DNA of 6,088 nucleotides, taken from the NCBI GenBank assembly GCA_025352345.1, contig JANXTP010000235.1:1-6088 (forward strand), given 5' to 3'. Position 1 is the first letter of the stretch; each line of letters opens with the position of its first letter. Position numbers and translations under genes: made by a program. Below, one piece after another: positions 1-5,223 of this stretch. The notes under the pieces are model-generated. The model was not told where the DNA came from. It saw only the letters and a list, made by a program, of their open reading frames with translations, and did no database searches. The stretch is from Burkholderiales bacterium (GTDB lineage Bacteria > Pseudomonadota > Gammaproteobacteria > Burkholderiales > Burkholderiaceae_C).

Positions 1-43
1 CCCCGCGCCCTGCTGCGCCCCTTCACGCCCATCCACCCCCCCC
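1..43. other. C-rich sequence upstream of mdh
   Basis: This short left-edge segment is extremely C-rich and ends in a run of eight C residues (36-43) directly before the mdh Shine-Dalgarno. I see no gene end, no convincing -35/-10 pair and no hairpin in it. It is probably the 5' untranslated leader of mdh, with the promoter lying outside the window. Confidence 0.4.
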
Positions 44-47
44 GGAG
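44..47 (+). promoter_or_regulatory. Ribosome binding site of mdh
   Basis: GGAG lies 7 bases before the ATG at 55, a normal Shine-Dalgarno spacing, and supports that ATG as the mdh start. Confidence 0.7.
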
Positions 48-54
48 ATTCCTC

Positions 55-1041
55 ATGAGCAAGTCCCCCGTTCGCGTTGCCGTCACCGGCGCTGCAGGCC
101 AGATCGGCTACGCCTTGCTGTTTCGCATCGCCTCTGGAGAAATGCTCGGCAAGGACCAGCCAGTGATCCTGCAGCTGCTGGAGATCCCCGACGAAAAGGC
201 CCAGAACGCGCTGAAGGGCGTGATCATGGAACTCGACGACTGCGCGTTCCCGCTGCTGATCGGCATCGAAGCGCACAGCGACCCGGTCGCCGCCTTCAAG
301 AACACCGACTACGCGCTGCTGGTCGGCGCCCGCCCGCGCGGCCCGGGCATGGAGCGCTCCGACCTGCTGGCCGCAAACGCGCAAATTTTCACCGCTCAGG
401 GCAAGGCGCTGAACGCCTCGGCCTCGCGCAACGTCAAGGTGCTGGTGGTCGGCAACCCGGCCAACACCAACGCCTACATCGCGATGAAGAGCGCGCCCGA
501 TCTGCCGGCGAAGAACTTCACCGCGATGCTGCGCCTGGACCACAACCGTGCCGCCTCGCAGATCGCTGCCAAGACCGGCAAGCCGGTATCGAGCATCGAG
601 AAGCTGGCCGTCTGGGGCAACCACTCGCCGACGATGTACGCCGACTACCGCTTCGCCACCATCGATGGGAAGCCGGTCAAGGCGCTGATCAACGACGACG
701 TGTGGAACAAGGACACCTTCCTGCCCACCGTGGGCAAGCGCGGCGCGGCCATCATCGCTGCCCGCGGCGTGTCGTCGGCCGCTTCGGCTGCCAACGCCGC
801 CATCGACCACATGCGCGACTGGGCACTGGGCACCCAGGGCAAGTGGGTCACGATGGGTGTGGCGTCGAACGGCGAATACGGCATTCCGAAGGGCGTGATG
901 TTCGGCTACCCGGTGACGACTGCCGGCGGTGAATACAAGATCGTCGAAGGCCTGGAGATAGACGCCTTTAGCCAGGAACGCATCAACATCACGCTGAAGG
1001 AACTGACCGACGAGCAGGACGGCGTCAAGCACCTGCTTTGA
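55..1041 (+). CDS. mdh: Malate dehydrogenase (NAD-dependent)
   Basis: This cytoplasmic TCA-cycle enzyme oxidises L-malate to oxaloacetate with NAD+. The 328-residue length is normal for the bacterial group that resembles eukaryotic cytosolic MDH. A Rossmann glycine motif is visible at G12-x-x-G15-x-x-G18. E43 at the end of the second strand fits binding of the adenosine ribose and so NAD rather than NADP. The mobile substrate loop carries R93, R95 and R101. The motif LDHNRA gives D162 and R165, and WGNHS gives H190; D162 and H190 form the expected catalytic Asp-His pair. The start is set by a GGAG Shine-Dalgarno at 44-47 and the N-terminus begins straight into the first beta strand. A strong terminator follows at 1077-1110, so mdh looks like a transcription unit that ends before the next gene. 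The reading frame is intact and nothing is missing. Confidence 0.97.
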   Translation: MSKSPVRVAVTGAAGQIGYALLFRIASGEMLGKDQPVILQLLEIPDEKAQNALKGVIMELDDCAFPLLIGIEAHSDPVAAFKNTDYALLVGARPRGPGMERSDLLAANAQIFTAQGKALNASASRNVKVLVVGNPANTNAYIAMKSAPDLPAKNFTAMLRLDHNRAASQIAAKTGKPVSSIEKLAVWGNHSPTMYADYRFATIDGKPVKALINDDVWNKDTFLPTVGKRGAAIIAARGVSSAASAANAAIDHMRDWALGTQGKWVTMGVASNGEYGIPKGVMFGYPVTTAGGEYKIVEGLEIDAFSQERINITLKELTDEQDGVKHLL

Positions 1042-1076
1042 TCCCGGCTCTTCCTTGCGACATGCGCACCGCGCAG

Positions 1077-1110
1077 AAAGCCGGCCACCACTGCGGAGGC
1101 CGGCTTTTTT
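1077..1110 (+). terminator. Rho-independent terminator after mdh
   Basis: AAAGCCGGCC (1077-1086) pairs perfectly with GGCCGGCTTT (1098-1107) around an 11-base loop, and the T run extends through 1105-1110. It begins 36 bases after the mdh stop. The A residues on the 5' side mean it could also work weakly on the other strand, but no minus-strand gene points into it. Confidence 0.88.
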
Positions 1111-1159
1111 CATGCGACGCGCCCTTTCATCGATCACCCTGAGATTGCGAATCCCTCCC

Positions 1160-1693
1160 ATGGCACCGTTGTCCTCCCTGCTCACCGGCCTGAGCCTGGC
1201 CGCACTGCTTGTCACGCCGGCTGCCTTCGCTGCCGATGCAGCCCAGACCACGCCGCAGCCCGCCCGCAAGCCGGCCAAGGTCGCGGCCAGGCCCAAAGCC
1301 GCCGCTGCGCCCGTGGAACTGGTGCCGGAACCCGCGACGCCAGAACAGGTCAGCGCCTCAGAGCGCGTCTACTACGGCGAATACGACTGCGACTTCAAGC
1401 AGGTCATCCAGATCATCGCCAGCGAGCGCCACCCCTCGTACGTCGAACTGCGTTTCGCGAAGAACAGCTACCTGATGAAGCCCGTGCTGTCATCGACCGG
1501 AGCCGTGCGCCTCGAGGACGTGAAGGGCCAGACGCTGATGATCCAGATCGCCAGCAAGTCGATGCTGATGAATGTGAAAACCGGTGTCCGCCTCGTCGAC
1601 GCCTGCGTCAGCCCCAGCCAGCGCATCGCCATCGACGCTGCGAAGGCCGCCGCGTCGACAGGCGGCGCCCTGCTAACGACGCCCCGCCCCTGA
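1160..1693 (+). CDS. Exported protein of unknown function, MliC-like C-terminal half
   Basis: From the ATG at 1160 this encodes 177 residues. Residues 1-24 look like a Sec signal peptide: a hydrophobic core at about 7-19 and an AFA-AD cleavage site after A24. There is no lipobox cysteine, so a soluble periplasmic protein is expected. Residues 28-62 form a linker rich in Ala, Pro and Lys. The folded part runs from about 68 to 155. It contains YDC (C77), the motif SSTGA (111-115) and DAC (C149). This layout recalls the MliC/PliC lysozyme-inhibitor fold, which has a Cys near the start, a SASGA-like loop and a Cys near the end; the match is from memory and tentative. The two cysteines could form a disulfide. 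The start is uncertain: neither 1160 nor the in-frame ATG at 1112 has a clear Shine-Dalgarno. The 1112 start would give a 193-residue form with a more basic signal n-region (MRR...RLR), but it sits directly on the T run of the mdh terminator. The gene lies between mdh and acnB with its own hairpin downstream. Confidence 0.72.
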   Translation: MAPLSSLLTGLSLAALLVTPAAFAADAAQTTPQPARKPAKVAARPKAAAAPVELVPEPATPEQVSASERVYYGEYDCDFKQVIQIIASERHPSYVELRFAKNSYLMKPVLSSTGAVRLEDVKGQTLMIQIASKSMLMNVKTGVRLVDACVSPSQRIAIDAAKAAASTGGALLTTPRP

Positions 1694-1710
1694 TTCGCCC
1701 GACCGTGGTG

Positions 1711-1731
1711 CGCTGGCCTTGGCCAGCGTTT
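1711..1731 (+). terminator. Hairpin with short T run between the small gene and acnB
   Basis: CGCTGGCC (1711-1718) pairs with GGCCAGCG (1721-1728) and is followed by only three T residues (1729-1731). It starts 18 bases after the stop of the small exported-protein gene, so it may be a weak terminator of that gene. It also lies in the acnB leader, and an outer pair GTGGTG (1705-1710) with CACCAC (1743-1748) could enclose it. It may therefore act as a leader structure or attenuator for acnB instead. Confidence 0.5.
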
Positions 1732-1770
1732 GCCGCAGGGCACACCACTTGCATTCCCATCGACTTCCCA

Positions 1771-1775
1771 AAGGA
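1771..1775 (+). promoter_or_regulatory. Ribosome binding site of acnB
   Basis: AAGGA lies 8 bases before the ATG at 1784. It decides the start: an in-frame upstream ATG at 1730 has no such site and would add 18 residues that do not belong to the AcnB family N-terminus. Confidence 0.8.
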
Positions 1776-1783
1776 ACACCAAC

Positions 1784-4411
1784 ATGCTTGAAGCCTACCG
1801 TCTCCACGTCGCCGAGCGCGCCGCCCTGGGCATCCCGCCGCTGCCACTGTCTGCCGCGCAGACCAGCCAGCTGATCGAGCTGCTGAAGGCGCCGCCGGCT
1901 GGCGAGGAGAAGGTGCTGGTCGATCTGATCACTCACCGCGTGCCGGCTGGTGTCGACGACGCGGCCCGCGTCAAGGCCAGCTACTTGGCGGCCGTCGCCC
2001 ATGGCACCGAGCAATGCGAGCTGATCAGCCCCACAACCGCGACCCAGCTGCTCGGCACGATGCTGGGCGGCTACAACATCAGCCCGCTGATCGACCTGCT
2101 CGACAGCCCCACGGTGGGCGCCGTCGCTGCGACCGGCCTGAAGAAAACGCTGCTGATGTTCGACCAGTTCCACGACGTGAAAGACAAGGCCGACCAGGGC
2201 AACACCCACGCCAAGGCCGTGCTGCAGAGCTGGGCCGATGCCGAGTGGTTCACCTCGCGGCCTGAAGTGCCGAAGAGCATCACCGTCGCGGTCTTCAAGG
2301 TGGCCGGCGAGATCAACACCGACGACCTGTCGCCCGCGCCCGATGCCTGGAGCCGTCCCGACATCCCGATGCACGCACTGGCGATGCACAAGAACCCACG
2401 CCCCGGCATCGTGCCGGAAGAAGAAGGCAAACGCGGCCCGGTCGGCTTCATCGAAGACATGCGCGAGAAATGTGAAAAAGCAGGTCACCTGGTGGCTTAT
2501 GTGGGCGACGTGGTCGGCACCGGTTCCAGCCGCAAGTCGGCCACCAACTCGGTGCTGTGGTTCACCGGTGAAGACATCCCCTTCGTGCCGAACAAGCGCT
2601 TCGGTGGTGTGTGCCTGGGCGCCAAGATCGCGCCGATTTTCTACAACACGATGGAAGACTCGGGCGCGCTGCCGATCGAGCTCGACGTGAGCCAGATGCA
2701 CATGGGCGACGTCGTCGAACTGCGTCCCTATGAAGGCAGGGCGCTAAAGGACGGCAAGGTCATCGCCGAATTCAAGGTGAAAAGCGAGGTGCTGTTCGAC
2801 GAAGTGCGCGCCGGTGGCCGCATCCCGCTGATCATCGGCCGCGGCCTGACCGCCAAGGCGCGCGAGGCGCTGGGCCTGCCGGTGAGCACGCTGTTTCGCC
2901 TGCCGCAGAACCCGGCCGACACCAAGAAGGGGTTCAGCCTCGGCCAGAAAATGGTCGGCAAGGCCTGCGGCCTGCCCATCGTCAACGGCCAGCAGCAAGG
3001 CGTGCGCCCCGGCACCTACTGCGAGCCGCGCATGACCTCGGTGGGCTCGCAAGACACCACCGGCCCGATGACCCGTGACGAATTGAAGGACCTGGCCTGC
3101 CTGGGCTTCAGTGCCGACCTCGTGATGCAGAGCTTCTGCCACACCGCGGCCTACCCGAAGCCGGTCGACGTGAAGATGCACCACGAGCTGCCCAACTTCA
3201 TCAGCCACCGGGGCGGCATTGCGCTGCGCCCAGGCGACGGCGTGATCCACAGTTGGTTGAACCGTCTGTTGCTGCCCGACACGGTAGGCACCGGCGGCGA
3301 CAGCCACACCCGCTTCCCGATCGGCATCAGCTTCCCCGCAGGCTCGGGTCTGGTGGCGTTTGCGGCCGCCACTGGCGTGATGCCGCTCGACATGCCGGAG
3401 AGCGTGCTGGTGCGCTTCAAGGGCACGATGGCCGATGTGATGAAGCGCGGCGTGACCTTGCGCGACCTGGTCAACGCGATCCCGCTGTATGCCATCAAGG
3501 CCGGGCTGTTGACGGTGGAGAAAAAGGGCAAGAAAAACATCTTCAGCGGCCGCATCCTCGAGATTGAAGGCCTGCCTGATCTGAAGGTGGAGCAAGCCTT
3601 CGAGCTGAGCGACGCCTCGGCCGAGCGCAGCGCTGCGGGCTGCACGGTGCACCTGAACAAGGAGCCCATCATCGAGTACATCAACAGCAACATCACGCTG
3701 ATGAAGTGGATGATTGCCGAAGGCTATGCCGACGCCCGCACGCTGGCCCGCCGCATCGCCGCGCAGGAAGCCTGGCTGGCCGATCCGCAGTTGCTCAAGG
3801 GCGATGCCGATGCCGACTACGCCGCCGTGATCGACATCGATCTGGCCGACATCATCGAGCCCATCGTCGCCTGCCCGAACGACCCGGACGACGTGAAAAC
3901 CTTGAGCGAAGTGGCTGGTGCCGTGATCGACGAGGTGTTCATCGGCAGCTGCATGACCAACATCGGCCACTTCCGCGCGGCCAGCAAGCTGCTGGAGAAC
4001 AAGCGCGACATCCCCGTCAAGCTGTGGGTCGCGCCACCGACCAAGATGGACGCCAAAAAGCTCAGTGACGAAGGCCACTACGGCGTGCTGGGCAGCGCCG
4101 GCGCGCGCATGGAAATGCCGGGCTGCAGCCTGTGCATGGGCAACCAGGCGCAGGTGAAAGAGGGCGCGACGGTGTTCTCCACCAGCACCCGCAACTTCCC
4201 GAACCGGCTGGGCAAAAACAGCAACGTCTACCTCGGCTCGGCCGAGCTGGCCGCCATCTGCTCGAAGCTCGGCCGCATCCCGACCCGCGAGGAGTACCTG
4301 AAGGACATGGGCGTGCTGACCGCCGCCAGCGACACCGTCTACCAGTACCTGAACTTCGACAAGATCGAGGAGTTCACTGAGGCAGCGGAGAAGGTGCCGG
4401 CGTCGGTTTGA
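1784..4411 (+). CDS. acnB: Bifunctional aconitate hydratase 2 / 2-methylisocitrate dehydratase
   Basis: AcnB is the main TCA-cycle aconitase, isomerising citrate to isocitrate through cis-aconitate. The family can also dehydrate 2-methylisocitrate in the methylcitrate cycle. The 875-residue product is close to the E. coli length of 865, and most of it reads as the same protein. Domain order is typical of AcnB: an N-terminal HEAT-like domain (about 1-160, beginning MLEAYRLHVAERAALGI), the swivel domain (about 165-390, with DDLSPAPDAW from 180 and GSSRKSATNS around R250), then the three catalytic domains. The active-site loop GGDSHTR is at about 504-510. The [4Fe-4S] ligands are C723 (GSCMTNIGHF) and C781 and C784 (PGCSLCMGN). 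The C-terminal substrate-binding segment STSTRNFPNR contains R803 and R808. The start is fixed by AAGGA at 1771-1775 and by the family N-terminus. As a labile iron-sulfur enzyme, AcnB is known in E. coli to bind mRNA as the apo-form; whether this one does is inference. A terminator follows 17 bases after the stop. Confidence 0.98.
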   Translation: MLEAYRLHVAERAALGIPPLPLSAAQTSQLIELLKAPPAGEEKVLVDLITHRVPAGVDDAARVKASYLAAVAHGTEQCELISPTTATQLLGTMLGGYNISPLIDLLDSPTVGAVAATGLKKTLLMFDQFHDVKDKADQGNTHAKAVLQSWADAEWFTSRPEVPKSITVAVFKVAGEINTDDLSPAPDAWSRPDIPMHALAMHKNPRPGIVPEEEGKRGPVGFIEDMREKCEKAGHLVAYVGDVVGTGSSRKSATNSVLWFTGEDIPFVPNKRFGGVCLGAKIAPIFYNTMEDSGALPIELDVSQMHMGDVVELRPYEGRALKDGKVIAEFKVKSEVLFDEVRAGGRIPLIIGRGLTAKAREALGLPVSTLFRLPQNPADTKKGFSLGQKMVGKACGLPIVNGQQQGVRPGTYCEPRMTSVGSQDTTGPMTRDELKDLACLGFSADLVMQSFCHTAAYPKPVDVKMHHELPNFISHRGGIALRPGDGVIHSWLNRLLLPDTVGTGGDSHTRFPIGISFPAGSGLVAFAAATGVMPLDMPESVLVRFKGTMADVMKRGVTLRDLVNAIPLYAIKAGLLTVEKKGKKNIFSGRILEIEGLPDLKVEQAFELSDASAERSAAGCTVHLNKEPIIEYINSNITLMKWMIAEGYADARTLARRIAAQEAWLADPQLLKGDADADYAAVIDIDLADIIEPIVACPNDPDDVKTLSEVAGAVIDEVFIGSCMTNIGHFRAASKLLENKRDIPVKLWVAPPTKMDAKKLSDEGHYGVLGSAGARMEMPGCSLCMGNQAQVKEGATVFSTSTRNFPNRLGKNSNVYLGSAELAAICSKLGRIPTREEYLKDMGVLTAASDTVYQYLNFDKIEEFTEAAEKVPASV

Positions 4412-4428
4412 TGCGCTGTTGACCAACG

Positions 4429-4457
4429 AAATGGTCCGCTTCGTGCGGGCCATTTTT
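4429..4457 (+). terminator. Rho-independent terminator after acnB
   Basis: AAATGGTCCGC (4429-4439) pairs with GCGGGCCATTT (4445-4455), with one G-T wobble and a 5-base loop, followed by a T run at 4453-4457. It sits 17 bases past the acnB stop. Read from the minus strand it would end in only three T residues, so it could serve as a weak shared terminator for the converging brnTA unit. Confidence 0.88.
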
Positions 4458-4514
4458 GTTTCTGCACTCTCGCAGTAGCTGCTGCCCTGGCTGTTCAGCA
4501 CCAGGAAAGAGAAA

Positions 4515-4853
4515 TCAACCCTTCGTCGCGACCCGCTCTGCCAGCCACACCTTGATCAGCGACTGGTACGGGACATCGCGCTTGTTCGCCTCAACGCGCA
4601 GTGCATCCAGCAGGCTGGCGGGCAGACGCAGGGAGATCGACTTCGACGTGGGTTTCAGATTGGGCAGGCGCACGCGCTCGGCCTTAGACCAATCGACATG
4701 CCGCGTGGAGTCGGTACGCTCCCAGAACTCGCGCTCGTGAAGTTCTGATCGGAAATTTGGCGTCTGCGCGAGCGTTCCTGCCGCTGCTTTCGCGGTTGAC
4801 CTCGCTGCGGCTTTCGTCACCGCGCGAGCGAGATCAGGGCTGGACTTGTTCAT
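4515..4853 (-). CDS. brnA: BrnA/CopG-family antitoxin
   Basis: This 112-residue protein is the probable antitoxin of the BrnT toxin encoded just upstream. Family knowledge: BrnA-type antitoxins bind and neutralise BrnT with one part and repress the operon with a ribbon-helix-helix DNA-binding part. Visible here are the family segment EFWERTDSTRHVDWSKAERV (42-61), the PNLKP turn (64-68), and the C-terminal ribbon-helix-helix, with a SISLRLP strand (72-78) and helices over about 79-109 including KRDVPYQSLIKVWLAER. Residues 1-31 are an unusual Ala- and Lys/Arg-rich stretch before the recognisable domain. The ATG at 4853 is chosen over a longer frame open to 5030, because that upstream part overlaps the toxin gene and the ATG has AAAGGA 6 bases before it. 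The gene starts inside the last 20 bases of brnT, so translation is probably coupled. It converges on acnB, 103 bases away. Confidence 0.9.
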   Translation of the reverse strand: MNKSSPDLARAVTKAAARSTAKAAAGTLAQTPNFRSELHEREFWERTDSTRHVDWSKAERVRLPNLKPTSKSISLRLPASLLDALRVEANKRDVPYQSLIKVWLAERVATKG

Positions 4854-5139
4854 AAATGATCCTTTCCTTGCGGTGCATGTCCCGCGCCGAAATGACGCGC
4901 AACGCCTTGTCCGCGCCGCGCAACGTGAAGGTGAGGTGCAACGTTCGACCTTGATCGGTCCTGCCCAGCGCGTGCCATCGAGGCTCTTGCTCCGAATGCT
5001 TTTGATCGACAAGTACAAACAGCGGCTCATTGAAGAACACCTGCTCGGCTTCGGGCTGCGTCACGCCATGCTTGGCGTGGCTCTTGCGCTGATTGCCGTC
5101 GTCCCAGTCGAACCGAACAACTTGGGCAAGTACGTTCAT
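4834..5139 (-). CDS. brnT: BrnT-family ribonuclease toxin
   Basis: The 101-residue product matches the BrnT family, type II toxins with a RelE-like fold that act as ribonucleases and inhibit translation. Family landmarks are FDWDDGNQRKSHAKHGV (10-26), followed by the PEAEQVFF helix (29-36). Next come a DQKHSEQEPRWHALGRT segment (45-61), a GRTLHLTFTLRG hairpin (64-75), and the C-terminal signature RVISARDMHRKERIIYEQ (81-98) with conserved Arg, Ser and Glu positions. Length is normal and the frame is intact, so the toxin looks functional. The start is unambiguous: a TAA stop lies directly before the ATG in frame and no other start codon comes near it. No Shine-Dalgarno precedes the ATG. Gene order toxin then antitoxin is the usual one for brnTA. 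It lies 84 bases downstream of the ligA stop on the same strand but has its own promoter. Confidence 0.92.
   Translation of the reverse strand: MNVLAQVVRFDWDDGNQRKSHAKHGVTQPEAEQVFFNEPLFVLVDQKHSEQEPRWHALGRTDQGRTLHLTFTLRGADKALRVISARDMHRKERIIYEQVQP
4860..4865 (-). promoter_or_regulatory. Ribosome binding site of brnA inside brnT
   Basis: On the minus strand AAAGGA lies 6 bases before the brnA ATG (4853), with a second AAGGA at 4865-4869 just upstream. Both lie within the toxin coding sequence. The site decides the antitoxin start and contrasts with the absence of any such site before the toxin. Confidence 0.7.
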
Positions 5140-5142
5140 TTA

Positions 5143-5163
5143 TGTATATTATAAAAATATACA
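5143..5163. promoter_or_regulatory. Inverted repeat over the brnTA -10 box, probable BrnA operator
   Basis: TGTATATT (5143-5150) and AATATACA (5156-5163) are perfect 8-bp inverted arms around the 5-base spacer ATAAA. The repeat covers the -10 box and part of the promoter spacer, so a bound dimer would block RNA polymerase. BrnTA modules are known to be autorepressed by BrnA; that this repeat is the site is inference. Confidence 0.6.
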
Positions 5164-5174
5164 GGAACGGTCAA
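5148..5174 (-). promoter_or_regulatory. Probable sigma-70 promoter of brnTA
   Basis: On the minus strand a -35 box TTGACC (5174-5169) and a perfect -10 box TATAAT (5153-5148) are separated by 15 bases. A 4/6 alternative -10, TAATAT, gives a 17-base spacer. The expected transcription start is near 5141, one to three bases before the toxin ATG. The tract is strikingly AT-rich against the surrounding GC-rich DNA. Confidence 0.65.
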
Positions 5175-5196
5175 TCCAGCGCGTGATGCCCATTGA

Positions 5197-5210
5197 CTCG
5201 GCATGCCGAG
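5197..5210. repeat. 14-bp perfect palindrome between ligA and brnT
   Basis: CTCGGCATGCCGAG is fully self-complementary and starts 14 bases past the ligA stop codon. As RNA it could form a 5-bp stem with a CATG loop, but no T run follows on the minus strand, so it is at best a weak or Rho-assisted ligA 3' end. It could instead be a protein-binding site. Confidence 0.4.
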
Positions 5211-5223
5211 GCTTCTGTCCGGT

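Noticed and set aside
1730..1783. Longer acnB start at the ATG at 1730
   Set aside because: The ATG at 1784 has AAGGA at 8 bases and begins with the conserved AcnB N-terminus; the extra 18 residues do not fit the family.
1673..2701. Minus-strand open frame of 342 codons over the start of acnB
   Set aside because: Same shadow pattern: low-complexity composition, no ribosome binding site, and opposite the well-conserved HEAT and swivel domains of AcnB.
2744..4501. Very long open frame on the minus strand (585 codons) opposite acnB
   Set aside because: It is antisense to a certain acnB gene and its product is rich in His, Gln, Arg and Ala with no domain, which is typical of a shadow frame in GC-rich DNA.
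4486..4505. Hairpin CCTGG...CCAGG downstream of brnA as a terminator
   Set aside because: The stem is short and bulged and no T run follows it on the minus strand, so I do not call it.
4846..5154. Plus-strand open frame opposite brnT
   Set aside because: It is the complement of a clear BrnT gene and has no ribosome binding site or family motif of its own.
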